64,000 bases of DNA. Origin: Nocardia sp. NBC_01730. GTDB taxonomy: Bacteria; Actinomycetota; Actinomycetes; Mycobacteriales; Mycobacteriaceae. Below are positions 38,191 to 47,191 of this stretch, one piece after another. Under the pieces are notes generated by a model that saw only the letters and a list, made by a program, of their open reading frames with translations, was not told the origin of the DNA and made no database searches. The stretch spans positions 8,432,001 to 8,496,000 of the forward strand of contig NZ_CP109162.1 in assembly GCF_035920445.1 (NCBI RefSeq). The letters are read 5' to 3'. Position numbers and translations under genes: made by a program. Position 1 is the first letter of the stretch; each line of letters opens with the position of its first letter.

Positions 38191-38436
38191 ATGGCGGTTG
38201 TGCATCCTGCGGCTCCCTCGGCGACGATCGAGATCGCCGGTACCGCATGGCCCGTGTACAAGCTCGAAGCGCTGGCTGCCGGGCTGGTGATCGGCCTGAT
38301 ACTGGTGCTCGTCACCGGTTCGCCGCAGATCGCGGTGCTGGCCGCGGCCGCGGTCGGCGCGGCGCGCTGGATCGTCGGTCTGCCGGCCGCCCGTCGCCGA
38401 GCTCGACAGTCCGCTCGGGTTTTCGGCACCCGCTAG
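38191..38436 (+). CDS. Small two-helix membrane protein, unknown
   Basis: The 81-residue protein has two hydrophobic segments ([19 protein letters not shown] and [19 protein letters not shown]) and a basic tail ([14 protein letters not shown]). I recognise no family. TACCCT (38179-38184) lies 6 bases before the ATG, the leaderless pattern seen at other genes in this window, and there is no ribosome site. It is divergent from the Ddn-like gene. Confidence 0.6.
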   Translation: MAVVHPAAPSATIEIAGTAWPVYKLEALAAGLVIGLILVLVTGSPQIAVLAAAAVGAARWIVGLPAARRRARQSARVFGTR

Positions 38437-38927
38437 ATCTCCACCCGTACGGTGCGCCCCGTACGGCCGCTGCCCGTGATCGCCCGCTTGATGCGCGCCT
38501 GCGGCACACAGCGCGTCCGGCGCCGTCGGGGCGGTCCCGGGAGCCGTCACCGGCGGTCGTGCCCAGCTCGTGCGCACAAGCCCACCGCGCCGACCTGCCA
38601 CCGCGCACCCAAGGGGCACGTCTACCCGGCAGCCTTTCCACAGGTCAGGAACTCCGCCGCGCCCGGCTCACGGCCTCTGCCACGATGGTCACCTCGGCTG
38701 TCGGGATGTCGTACGCGCCGAGTCCGGTCACGAACCGGTACAGGTCCGGCAGAACACCGATGAGTGGCCGGAGATGAGCGATTCCGGCGCGGTGTTCGGG
38801 AATCCCACCTGGCCCCGGCCGTGCTGAAATGCCCTTATTCCCTTGACATTCGACTGCCCGGTCCGCGATGAATTCGAGTAGTCGAGTACGTAGGTCTCGA
38901 CGCGAGATCGGCGGGAGGATGTGGGCC
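38437..38927. other. 491 bases without a clear gene; possible minus-strand gene remnant
   Basis: On the minus strand, about 38645-38800 reads RPLIGVLPDLYRFVTGLGAY, then [20 protein letters not shown], in codons like those of real genes, ending in TGA at 38645. Its 5' part runs antisense into the DUF2235 gene and has no family I know, so it may be a remnant or chance. The final bases hold GGGAGG for the next gene. Confidence 0.35.
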
Positions 38928-40094
38928 ATGAAACGCTTGGTTGTGTGTTGCGACGGCACGTGGAAGGCCGAGTCGAGCGGCACGGTATCGAACATCATCA
39001 AGATCGCGCAGACGATTAGGTTGGACGCACCGGGGCCCGCGGGGAAGACGGTTCAGCAGTGGGTCACGTACGTCTCCGGCCCCGGCGCGCGCGGATTCCT
39101 CGCCGACCGCCTGATGGGCGGCGCGTTCGGACTCGGCCTCGAGGCGAACCTCTCGTCCGCGTATTGGCATCTGGCGCTGAATTGGGAAGAGGGCGACGAG
39201 ATCTACATCTTCGGCTTCAGCCGCGGCGCGTTCACCGCCCGCAGCTTGGCCGCGCTGATCGGTCGCATCGGGATCATGACCCCGGAGGCGATGATCGCGG
39301 GCAAGTACCCGGAGGCGCTGCGGATGTATCGGCAGCGGCCCCCGGCGAAGACGCCGCAGAATCCGGATCCACCCGAGCCGCCGGCATGGCACGAGTTCCG
39401 CCGGAAGCACTGCAAGAGAGCCAAAATCGACTTCCTCGGCGTGTTCGACACCGTCGGCGCGCTGGGGGTGCCCGGGCTCACCTCGCTGCGGCACCGGTTC
39501 CACGACGTGAAACTCACGCGTGATGTGCACTGCGCGCGCCAGGCGCTGGCCATCGACGAGCGGCGGCGCAACTTCGAACCCTGCCTGTGGGAGGTGCCGA
39601 TCGAACCGAACGTGAAGTACCGTCGCGGGTTCGAACGGGTCAAGCAGGTGTGGTTCCCCGGCGTACACAGCGATATCGGTGGCGGCTACGTCGAGTGCGG
39701 GCTATCCGACATCACGTTGCAGTGGATGGTCGAAGAGGCGGAGTCGGTCGGCCTGGCCTTCGACCGGAAACGGCTGGCGAAGCTGTCCAAGCGCTGCAAT
39801 ACCGCGGGCGGAGAGCATATGCGGTTGCACGAGTCCCTCGGTATGGGCTACCGCGTCCTGAATGTGCTGCGGTCCCTGCGGAACCCGCGCAGCCGCCGGT
39901 TCCACTGGGATTCCTGGCGCCGCATGTCCACGCCGGTCGACCAGTGCGTCCGGCTGGCCTCCAGCGCCCAGGACGAGATGAACTACGACCCCGTGAACCT
40001 GCGGCGGTGGCGCGAGCAGCTCGGCGGCATGTTCCCTGAGGGCCTTTTCGAGAAGGTCGGCGCGGTGTCCGCAGCGACCGTGCCCAAGCTCTAG
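38928..40094 (+). CDS. DUF2235 alpha/beta-hydrolase-like protein
   Basis: The 388-residue protein starts with KRLVVCCDGTWKAESSGTVS, has the nucleophile elbow FGFSRGAFTARSLA (about residue 100), FLGVFDTVGALGVPG and WFPGVHSDIGGGYVECGLSD. These are the hallmarks of DUF2235, a hydrolase family seen in Tle-type lipase effectors and in many free-standing bacterial proteins. No secretion-system genes are near, so an effector role is not supported. ATG 38928 has GGGAGG upstream. The stop codon overlaps the treY stop on the other strand in one CTAG. Confidence 0.85.
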   Translation: MKRLVVCCDGTWKAESSGTVSNIIKIAQTIRLDAPGPAGKTVQQWVTYVSGPGARGFLADRLMGGAFGLGLEANLSSAYWHLALNWEEGDEIYIFGFSRGAFTARSLAALIGRIGIMTPEAMIAGKYPEALRMYRQRPPAKTPQNPDPPEPPAWHEFRRKHCKRAKIDFLGVFDTVGALGVPGLTSLRHRFHDVKLTRDVHCARQALAIDERRRNFEPCLWEVPIEPNVKYRRGFERVKQVWFPGVHSDIGGGYVECGLSDITLQWMVEEAESVGLAFDRKRLAKLSKRCNTAGGEHMRLHESLGMGYRVLNVLRSLRNPRSRRFHWDSWRRMSTPVDQCVRLASSAQDEMNYDPVNLRRWREQLGGMFPEGLFEKVGAVSAATVPKL

Positions 40095-42538
40095 CGAACC
40101 AGTAGCGCGACCGGCAGCCGTGTGAAGAGCTTCTCCAGCCGGGCCTTTCCCTGCAACGTGTGACCGGTCAGCCGGTCGGTCCAGGTACCCGTGGGCAGTT
40201 CGAGAAACGTATCGCCCCAACCGCTTTCGGTCAGGCCAACGCTGTGGCGGGTGGCCGCGACGATCACCTCCGGTGCTTCGCCCGCGCGGCCACGGGCATA
40301 GGACACCACCCGGCCGGCCTGCTCGCCGGAGCCGAACAGCGGCAGGTAGGTGCCGCCGACGAAGCAATCGGGACGCTCCCGACGCAACCACAGTGCGTAG
40401 GCGACGATCCACATCTTCGCCGCGCCGGTGGTATCCAGTGCCGGTGTGCCGGTGAGTGATTGGAGCATGCCCGCGCGTGCGGCGAAGTCCACCGGTCGGC
40501 GATTGTCCGGGTCGACGAGGGAGTCCTCCCACAGTTCGCAGCCCTGGTAGACGTCCGGGATGCCGGGGCCGCACAGCTGTAACAGCTTCTGCGACAACGC
40601 GTCCGACCACGCATGCGGGGCCAGTTCGTGCACCAGGTCGCCGAGCTCGGATCCGACCGGGCCGTCGATCACCGTGTCGAGCCACCCGTGCACGGCGGTC
40701 TCGAACTCGGCGTCCGGCTCCTCCCATGAGGTCTTGGTGTTCGCCTCGCGGATCGCTTTCTCGGCGAATGCGTGCAGGCGTTCGCGCAGGCCGGGCACCG
40801 ATGCGGCCGGTCGGCCGTCCGCGGGCCACACGCCGAACATGTTCTGCAACAGGAACAGCGCGGTCGCGCCGTCCGGGGCCGGGGCGGTCTCCAACCAGGA
40901 GTCGACGCTACGCGCCCAGGTCTCCGCGGCCTGGGAGAGCACGCCGATCCTGGCGCGCACGTCCTCGCCGCGCTTGGTGTCGTGTGTCGACAGCGTCGTC
41001 ATGGTCGCGGGCCAGCGCTGTGCGCGTTCGCTGTTGGACAGGTGGTATTCGTTGAGTGAGTGGCCGAACCTGGCCGGGTTGCCGCCGACCTCTTGGAGCG
41101 AGACCAGCCGCGCGGCCTGGTAGAACATGGTGTCCTCGACCGCCTTGGCGGTGACCGCACCGCACACCTGGCTGAATCGCACCGCGGCGGCGCCGGCGCA
41201 GGCCAGCGCCGCAGCCAGCACCGCGAGCGGTGCGGTGAGTTCGCTGTTGCGCTTTTCCACCTCGGCGATCACCGCGCCGATCATGCCGGCCAGCGGCGCA
41301 TAGTCGGCCCGGTACACCGGCATGAACGCCAGCACCTCGATGGTGGCGTTGGTCAATGCCATGGTGTCGAAGCACTCGGCGTCGGCGTCCTGCTTGATCG
41401 CGGCCACCAGCCGCCGGATCTCCGGCGCCAGAACGCTTTCGGCGACCGCCCGCTTGATCCGATGCTCCGTCTCGCCGACCCACGCGCGATCGCTGCCGTG
41501 CCCGGCGACCCGGCGCGACAGCTCGGTAAGCGCCTGTTCGCCCTCCGGATCGATCAGCACACCGCTGACGTCGGCCAGCGCCTCGTAGCCGGTGGTGCCG
41601 TCGATCGGGAGTGTCGCGTCCAGTGGCTCGCGGTTGGCGAGGATCTTCTCCACCAGCAGCAGCCGGTGCGGGCCGATGAGGCGGCGCAGCCGGGTGAGGT
41701 ACCCGGCGGGATCGGACAGTCCGTCCGGGTGGTCGACCCGCACGCCGTCGATCATGTCGTGCTCGCACCAGGCGGTGAGTTCGCGGTGGGTGATCTCGAA
41801 GACCTCGGGGTCCTCCTGGCGGATCGCGGCCAGGCTGCTGACCGCGAAGAACCTGCGGTAGGTGCACAACCCTGCCTTCCAGCTCACCAGGCGGTAGTGC
41901 TGCTTGTCGTGGATGCGAAGGGCGTTGTCGCCGTCGGTGTCCGGCGCGATCGGAAAGCGCAGCTCATGCAGTGCCAGCATGGGTTCCGCGCCCGAGCGGT
42001 CGACGGTCAACGCGGCCGGGTCGTTCTCGCTCTGCAATACCGGCAACGCCAGCCTGCCGCCCGCACCGTTGCCCTGGCTCCAGTCGATGTCGAAGTACCG
42101 CGCGAACCTGGACTCTTGGCCGTTCCGCAGCACATCCCACCACCAGGGGTTCTGTCGCGGGTCGGCGACGCCGACGTGGTTGGGCACCAGGTCGACGATC
42201 AGCCCCATGCCGCGGCGGCGCACCTCGTCGGCGAGGGCCTTGAGCCCGGCCGGTCCGCCGAGGGCCGCCGACACCGTGGTCGGGTCGGTGACGTCGTAGC
42301 CGTGCGTGGAACCGCGCGCCGCGGTCAGCAGCGGCGACAGATACAGGTGTGAGATGCCCAGTTGCTGTAGGTATTCCGCGATGGCACGGGCGTCGGCGAA
42401 GGTCAGCGCGTCGGGGCGCAGTTGCAGCCGGTAGGTGCTGCGGATCGTCGTCTGACGCGTCGGCCTCCGGCGCAGGGAGGCAGGGGCGGTCACGTGTATC
42501 TCGGTGGAAGTGGGTGTGGGCATCGGCATTTCGGTCAT
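40091..42538 (-). CDS. treY: Malto-oligosyltrehalose synthase
   Basis: The 815-residue GH13 enzyme turns the reducing end of malto-oligosaccharides into a trehalose unit. IRSTYRLQLRPDALTFADAR, YLSPLLTAARGSTHGYDVTDP, LIVDLVPNHVGVADPRQNPW and MIDGVRVDHPDGLSDPAGY are TreY blocks, and MTTLSTHDTKRGEDVRARI is the late conserved segment. The product is the substrate of TreZ. The ATG at 42538 overlaps the glgX stop (ATGA), so glgX-treY form an operon. Stop codons of treY and the convergent DUF2235 gene overlap. Confidence 0.93.
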   Translation of the reverse strand: MTEMPMPTPTSTEIHVTAPASLRRRPTRQTTIRSTYRLQLRPDALTFADARAIAEYLQQLGISHLYLSPLLTAARGSTHGYDVTDPTTVSAALGGPAGLKALADEVRRRGMGLIVDLVPNHVGVADPRQNPWWWDVLRNGQESRFARYFDIDWSQGNGAGGRLALPVLQSENDPAALTVDRSGAEPMLALHELRFPIAPDTDGDNALRIHDKQHYRLVSWKAGLCTYRRFFAVSSLAAIRQEDPEVFEITHRELTAWCEHDMIDGVRVDHPDGLSDPAGYLTRLRRLIGPHRLLLVEKILANREPLDATLPIDGTTGYEALADVSGVLIDPEGEQALTELSRRVAGHGSDRAWVGETEHRIKRAVAESVLAPEIRRLVAAIKQDADAECFDTMALTNATIEVLAFMPVYRADYAPLAGMIGAVIAEVEKRNSELTAPLAVLAAALACAGAAAVRFSQVCGAVTAKAVEDTMFYQAARLVSLQEVGGNPARFGHSLNEYHLSNSERAQRWPATMTTLSTHDTKRGEDVRARIGVLSQAAETWARSVDSWLETAPAPDGATALFLLQNMFGVWPADGRPAASVPGLRERLHAFAEKAIREANTKTSWEEPDAEFETAVHGWLDTVIDGPVGSELGDLVHELAPHAWSDALSQKLLQLCGPGIPDVYQGCELWEDSLVDPDNRRPVDFAARAGMLQSLTGTPALDTTGAAKMWIVAYALWLRRERPDCFVGGTYLPLFGSGEQAGRVVSYARGRAGEAPEVIVAATRHSVGLTESGWGDTFLELPTGTWTDRLTGHTLQGKARLEKLFTRLPVALLVR

Positions 42539-44655
42539 GCGGCGTGGCGGAGGACGAGGAGACAGCGAGATTCGATGGTGACGGTAGCGCCCGCCGGATA
42601 GGTGGCCTCGGCCAGACCGGTGGGCGTCGAGCAATCCAGCGCGACCGACCACTCGGCACCGTAATCTATTCCGGGTAAGGCGAAGTCGATGGCCGCGTCG
42701 TGGGCGTTGAAGCAGAGCAGGAACGAGTCGTCGGTGATCCGCTCGCCGCGCGGGCCCGGCTCGGGAATGCCCGCACCATTCAGGTAGACTACCAGCGACT
42801 TGCCGAATCCGCTGTCCCAGTCGGCCGCGGTCATCTCCTCGCCGGACGGGGTGAGCCACGCGATGTCGCGCGCATGGTCCGTCGGGCGGATCGGTCCGCC
42901 CGCGAGGAAGCGGCGGCGCCGGAAGACCGGGTGCTCGGTGCGCAGCGCGATCACGCTGCGGGTGAATGCGAGCAGGTCCGCGTTCGTCTCCCGCAGTGAC
43001 CAGTCCATCCACGCCAGCGGCGAGTCCTGGCAATAGACGTTGTTGTTGCCGTACTGGGTGCGGCCCATTTCGTCCCCGTGCGCGAGCATCGGTACACCCT
43101 GGCTGAGCACCAGCGTCGCCATCAGGTTGCGGCTCTGCCGTGCGCGCAGGGCACAGATCTCCTTGTCGTCGGTGGGACCTTCGACGCCGCAGTTCCACGA
43201 CCGGTTCCAGCTTTCACCGTCGCGGTTGTCCTCACCGTTGTCCTCGTTGTGTTTCTCGTTGTAGGACACCAGGTCCCGCAGGGTGAATCCGTCGTGCGCG
43301 GTGACGAAGTTGATGCTGGCGCTCGGCCTGCGTCCGGTGGCCTCGTACAGGTCGGAGGAGCCGGTGAGCCGAGAGGCGAACTCGCCCAACGTCGCCGGTT
43401 CGCCGCGCCAGTAGTCGCGCACGATGTCGCGGTATTTGCCGTTCCACTCCGTCCACAGTCCGGGGAAGTTCCCGACCTGGTAGCCGCCCTCGCCGACGTC
43501 CCACGGCTCGGCGATGAGCTTCACCTGGCTCACCACCGGATCCTGTTGCACCAGATCGAAGAACGTGGACAGTCGATCCACGTCGTGCAGTTCGCGTGCC
43601 AGCGTCGCGGCCAGGTCGAAGCGGAACCCGTCGACGTGCATGTCCACGATCCAGTAGCGCAGCGAGTCCATGATCAGCTGCAGGGTGTGTGGATGGCGCA
43701 CGTTGAGGCTGTTGCCGGTGCCCGTGTAATCCATGTAGTGCGAGGGGTCGTCGTCGACCAGGCGATAATAGGCGGCGTTGTCGATACCTCGGAACCCGAG
43801 TGTCGGCCCCCGGTGATCGCCCTCTGCGGTGTGGTTGTAGACCACGTCGAGGATCACCTCGATGCCCTCCGCGTGCAGCGCCCGCACCATCGCCTTGAAC
43901 TCGGTCACGGCTGAACCGGCGCGGTCCATCGTGGCGTACTCGTTGTGCGGCGCCAGGTACCCGAAGCTGTTGTAGCCCCAGTAGTTCCGCAAGCCTTGAT
44001 CGAGCAGGACCCGGTCGTGTAGGAACTGGTGTACCGGCATCAGCTCGATCGCGGTGATGCCCAGCGCTTTCAGATGGTCGACGACCGCCGGGTGCGCGAT
44101 GCCCGAGTAGGTGCCGCGCAGTTCCTCGGGCACCTCGGGATGAGTCATCGTCATGCCCTTGACGTGCGCCTCGTAGATCACCGTCTCGTGGTAGGGCCGG
44201 TTCGGCGATCGGTCGGCGCCCCAGTCGAAGTACGGGTTGATCACCACGCCCGCCATGGTGTGCCCGAGCGAGTCGAGCCCATAGGTGTAGAGCGAGGGGT
44301 GATCGTCGAAGTTGCCGTCGAACGCCTTGCCGTAGGGATCGAGCAGCAATTTGCTCGAGTCGCAGCGCAATCCGTGCTCGGGGTCGTACGGCCCGTGCAC
44401 TCGGAAGCCATAACGCTGACCGGGGCCGACCGCGGGCAGATAGGCGTGCCAGACATAGCCGTCGACCTCGTCGAGCTCGACGCGACTTTCGGTGCCGTCC
44501 CTGGCGATCAGGCAGAGTTCGACTGCGTCGGCAACCTCCGAGAACACGGAGAAGTTGGTACCCGCGCCGTCGTACGTCGCACCCAGGGGATAGGCGGTGC
44601 CGGGCCAGACACCCAGTGGTGTCGCGTCGCTGGGCGCTGCGTCGGGCTGAGCCAT
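42535..44655 (-). CDS. glgX: Glycogen debranching enzyme (GlgX/TreX type)
   Basis: The 706-residue isoamylase-type GH13 enzyme has an N-terminal CBM48-like domain ([20 protein letters not shown]), [38 protein letters not shown] with the nucleophile Asp, [17 protein letters not shown] with the acid/base Glu and [20 protein letters not shown]. It trims alpha-1,6 branches of glycogen to feed the TreY/TreZ route to trehalose. The ATG at 44655 starts [10 protein letters not shown]; the open frame upstream is not coding. It is divergent from bioA. Confidence 0.93.
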   Translation of the reverse strand: MAQPDAAPSDATPLGVWPGTAYPLGATYDGAGTNFSVFSEVADAVELCLIARDGTESRVELDEVDGYVWHAYLPAVGPGQRYGFRVHGPYDPEHGLRCDSSKLLLDPYGKAFDGNFDDHPSLYTYGLDSLGHTMAGVVINPYFDWGADRSPNRPYHETVIYEAHVKGMTMTHPEVPEELRGTYSGIAHPAVVDHLKALGITAIELMPVHQFLHDRVLLDQGLRNYWGYNSFGYLAPHNEYATMDRAGSAVTEFKAMVRALHAEGIEVILDVVYNHTAEGDHRGPTLGFRGIDNAAYYRLVDDDPSHYMDYTGTGNSLNVRHPHTLQLIMDSLRYWIVDMHVDGFRFDLAATLARELHDVDRLSTFFDLVQQDPVVSQVKLIAEPWDVGEGGYQVGNFPGLWTEWNGKYRDIVRDYWRGEPATLGEFASRLTGSSDLYEATGRRPSASINFVTAHDGFTLRDLVSYNEKHNEDNGEDNRDGESWNRSWNCGVEGPTDDKEICALRARQSRNLMATLVLSQGVPMLAHGDEMGRTQYGNNNVYCQDSPLAWMDWSLRETNADLLAFTRSVIALRTEHPVFRRRRFLAGGPIRPTDHARDIAWLTPSGEEMTAADWDSGFGKSLVVYLNGAGIPEPGPRGERITDDSFLLCFNAHDAAIDFALPGIDYGAEWSVALDCSTPTGLAEATYPAGATVTIESRCLLVLRHAA

Positions 44656-44826
44656 GGCAACGACACTAGCGGCAGCGGCGCACGTGCTTCCGGGGGTGGT
44701 TGTGGCCAGGAGAGTCATCGGAGGTCGGAGCCGCTTTCCAGCCGGCGGCGCCGGTAGCCGCAGCGCTCTACGTGATGCGACGCTTCTGAAACTCCTCAGC
44801 CAGGCCACTACGGCTTATGAACGCGC

Positions 44827-44860
44827 GCTGGATCGCGACCGGCGGATTCCGCGATCCAGC
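44827..44860. promoter_or_regulatory. Perfect inverted repeat in the glgX/bioA divergent region
   Basis: GCTGGATCGCG (44827-44837) and CGCGATCCAGC (44850-44860) are perfect reverse complements with a 12-base centre. No gene ends here on either strand, so it is not an ordinary terminator. It lies between the glgX start (44655) and the BioQ site (44872), and could be an operator or a leader hairpin. Confidence 0.55.
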
Positions 44861-44868
44861 TCGAGTGG

Positions 44869-44888
44869 TAACTTGAACGCCGTTCAAG
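44869..44888 (+). promoter_or_regulatory. BioQ-type operator and -10 box of bioA
   Basis: CTTGAAC-GCC-GTTCAAG (44872-44888) is a perfect palindrome of the TGAAC-N3-GTTCA type known for the biotin repressor BioQ. TAACTT (44869-44874) is the likely -10, and its last T is the first T of TGAAC, so bound repressor would cover the start site. Confidence 0.8.
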
Positions 44889-44933
44889 CCGCTCCGGGCT
44901 GGCCGGGGCCGACGCTCGACCGCGAGGATTGCT

Positions 44934-46211
44934 GTGGGATTGACCCCTGACGAGATCACCGCCATCGACGCCAAGCATGTCTGGCATCCCTACGGCGGAT
45001 TCCCCGCGACGACCGAGCCGCTGGTAGTGGCGAGCGCCGCGGGTACCAGGCTGACCCTGGCGGACGGGCGCGAACTGGTCGACGGTATGAGCTCCTGGTG
45101 GGCCGCCATCCACGGCTACCGGCACCCCGCGCTCGACGCCGCGCTCGTCGCCCAGTCGCAGCGGATGAGTCACGTGATGTTCGGCGGGCTCACCCACGAG
45201 CCCGCGGCGCGCCTGGCCGGGCTGCTGGTCGAGTCGACACCCGCCGCACTGGACAAGGTCTTCCTGTGCGACTCCGGTTCGGTGTCGGTCGAGGTCGCGG
45301 TGAAGATGTGCCTGCAGTACTGGCGCTCGCTGGACAGGCCGGAGAAGCGGCGGCTGCTCACCTGGCGTGGCGGCTACCACGGCGACACCTTCACCCCGAT
45401 GAGCGTGTGCGACCCGGACGGCGGCATGCACTCGCTATGGACTGACATCCTGGCGAACCAGTTCTTCGCGCCGGTGCCGCCGCGCGAGTACCAGCCCGAG
45501 TACGTCGCCGAGCTGGAACGGCTGATCGCGTCGCACGCCGACGAGCTGGCGGCGGTCATCGTGGAGCCCGTGGTGCAGGGCGCGGGCGGGATGCGCTGGC
45601 ACCACCCCGGCTATCTCACCGATTTGCGCAGGCTGTGCGACGAACACGGCGTGCTGCTGGTCTTCGACGAGATCGCCACCGGATTCGGCCGCACCGGAAC
45701 ACTTTTCGCAGCCGACCAGGCCGGGGTGAGCCCGGATGTGATGTGCGTGGGCAAGGCGCTCACCGGCGGGTACCTGACGCTGGCCGCCGCGCTGTGCACT
45801 GCGCGGATCGCCGAGACGATCAGCGCGGTGCATGGTGGGCTGATGCATGGGCCGACCTTCATGGGCAACCCGCTGGCCTGCGCGCTCGCGGTCGCATCGA
45901 TCGAGCTGCTGCGGTCGCGCGACTGGCGCGGGGAGGTCGGTCGGATCGAGGCCGAACTGAAGGCGGGCCTTGCCCCGGTGCGGGGCCTGCCCGGGGTTGT
46001 CGAGGCGCGCGTGCTCGGCGCGATCGGCGTGATCGAGCTGGACCATCCGGTCGACATGCGCGCCGCGACCGACGCCGCTGTCGCGGCAGGCGTCTGGCTG
46101 CGTCCGTTCCGGAATTTGGTGTACACGATGCCGCCGTTCGTCAGCACGTCCGACGACATCGCGACGATCACTGCCGGCATGCGCGCCGCTGTCGCAACGC
46201 CGTCAGGCTAG
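44934..46211 (+). CDS. bioA: Adenosylmethionine-8-amino-7-oxononanoate aminotransferase
   Basis: The 425-residue PLP aminotransferase makes 7,8-diaminopelargonate from KAPA with S-adenosylmethionine as donor. [12 protein letters not shown] and [19 protein letters not shown] are BioA signatures. [31 protein letters not shown] and the PLP lysine in [14 protein letters not shown] follow. The GTG start at 44934 gives [13 protein letters not shown], and a TTG two codons later is possible. It is not directly joined to bioF: a cupin and a MarR gene lie between. Confidence 0.94.
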   Translation: MGLTPDEITAIDAKHVWHPYGGFPATTEPLVVASAAGTRLTLADGRELVDGMSSWWAAIHGYRHPALDAALVAQSQRMSHVMFGGLTHEPAARLAGLLVESTPAALDKVFLCDSGSVSVEVAVKMCLQYWRSLDRPEKRRLLTWRGGYHGDTFTPMSVCDPDGGMHSLWTDILANQFFAPVPPREYQPEYVAELERLIASHADELAAVIVEPVVQGAGGMRWHHPGYLTDLRRLCDEHGVLLVFDEIATGFGRTGTLFAADQAGVSPDVMCVGKALTGGYLTLAAALCTARIAETISAVHGGLMHGPTFMGNPLACALAVASIELLRSRDWRGEVGRIEAELKAGLAPVRGLPGVVEARVLGAIGVIELDHPVDMRAATDAAVAAGVWLRPFRNLVYTMPPFVSTSDDIATITAGMRAAVATPSG

Positions 46212-46224
46212 TGGCCTGCGGTCG

Positions 46225-46596
46225 CTACGCGATCCAGGGCGGCACGACCGTGCTGTCGCTGTCCGGCGTGCCTGCCCGCGCGCCCGCCGGCGCGGCGACG
46301 ATGGCCGCGAAGCCCTCGTCGGTGCGCACCTGCCGCAGCGCGTTCGCCGGCAGGATCACGGTATCGCCATCGGCGGCCGTGATTTCCGAGCCGTCGAGAG
46401 CGATGTCGATCCGGCCCGCGACGACCGTCCAGACCTGTTCGGTATCGATGAAGTGCCGCGGTCCGGTGGTGCCCGCGGGCACATCGACTCGCCAGAGCGC
46501 GAGCGAGGCGCCCCCCTGCGTGGGGGAGGCGAGCGTGGTCATGACCCCGCCGGGGGTCTCGGTGCGGCGGGTGTCGGCACGGGGGATGACAGTCAT
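46225..46596 (-). CDS. Cupin-domain protein
   Basis: The 123-residue protein has a single cupin barrel: GASLALWRVDVPAGTTGPRH, FIDTEQVWTVVAGRIDIALDG, DGDTVILPANALRQVRTD. The usual metal-binding His cluster is only partly present (GPRHF, EQVW), so it may bind a ligand instead of acting as an enzyme. It is divergent from the MarR gene across two operator-like repeats and is the likely MarR target. ATG 46596 follows AGGTGC. Confidence 0.8.
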   Translation of the reverse strand: MTVIPRADTRRTETPGGVMTTLASPTQGGASLALWRVDVPAGTTGPRHFIDTEQVWTVVAGRIDIALDGSEITAADGDTVILPANALRQVRTDEGFAAIVAAPAGARAGTPDSDSTVVPPWIA

Positions 46597-46617
46597 CGGG
46601 GTAGCACCTCTAAGATA

Positions 46618-46653
46618 GACAATTAAGTTGTCCATATAGTCAACGAGGTTGTC
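46618..46653. promoter_or_regulatory. Two operator repeats between cupin and MarR genes
   Basis: GACAATTAAGTTGTC (46618-46632) is a perfect inverted repeat of GACAA around TTAAG. GTCAACGAGGTTGTC (46639-46653) is a near copy with one mismatch, offset by 21 bases, two helical turns. Both fit MarR half-sites, and the second ends 4 bases before the MarR ATG. Confidence 0.75.
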
Positions 46654-46657
46654 CACT

Positions 46658-47140
46658 ATGTCAAGTGATGCCGGCGGCTACGAGCTGCCATTGCGGATGC
46701 TGCTCGGCTTCCGTGCGGTGATCGACGAGGTGCATGCGGACCTGGCGGGGCACGGCCACCCCGAGTTGCGGCCCATGCACGGCTTCCTCTTTCAGGCCGT
46801 CGGCCGTGCAAGCGGGCCCAACGGGTGCACGGCCGCCGACCTCGGGCGCGCGCTCGGCATCTCGAAACAGGCCGCGGGCAAGCACATCGAGGTGCTGGAA
46901 CGGCTGGGATATCTGCGTCGGGGCAACGATCCCACCGACGCCCGGCGGAAAGCCTACCTACTGACCGATCGCGCCCTCGACGCGCTGACTCGATCGGCAC
47001 GCGTCTTCGACCGGATCCACGACCGCTGGGCCGACCTGCTCGGCGCGGACCAGCTCGCTGCCATGGAGCGGGATCTGCGCACGCTGACCCCCGGTGAGGT
47101 ATTCCGGCTCGATACGCCGAACTGGTTCAACGGTCAGTGA
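46658..47140 (+). CDS. MarR-family regulator
   Basis: The 160-residue regulator has a winged helix: CTAADLGRALGISKQAAGKH, then IEVLERLGYLRRGNDPTDARRKAYLLTD, the recognition helix and DxRxR wing of MarR proteins. It probably represses itself and the divergent cupin gene through the repeats between them. The ATG at 46658 lies almost on the second operator, so the mRNA is short-leadered or leaderless. The ligand is unknown. Inserted between bioA and bioF, it shows no sign of a biotin role. Confidence 0.88.
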   Translation: MSSDAGGYELPLRMLLGFRAVIDEVHADLAGHGHPELRPMHGFLFQAVGRASGPNGCTAADLGRALGISKQAAGKHIEVLERLGYLRRGNDPTDARRKAYLLTDRALDALTRSARVFDRIHDRWADLLGADQLAAMERDLRTLTPGEVFRLDTPNWFNGQ

Positions 47141-47162
47141 CTCGGCCCGCGACTGTCCACCC

Positions 47163-47175
47163 TGAACGGTGTTCA
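47163..47175 (+). promoter_or_regulatory. BioQ-type operator before bioF
   Basis: TGAAC-GGT-GTTCA lies 17 bases before the bioF start. CACCCT ends at its first T, in the same register as the -10 boxes of bioA and bioB, though it lacks the leading T. TATGCT (47178-47183) just downstream is an alternative -10. Either way, bound repressor would block initiation. Confidence 0.75.
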
Positions 47176-47191
47176 AGTATGCTGCGGAGCT

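Noticed and set aside
38928..40094. DUF2235 protein as a type VI secretion lipase effector
   Set aside because: No secretion, immunity, VgrG or PAAR genes lie nearby, and the host is an actinobacterium without such a system expected.
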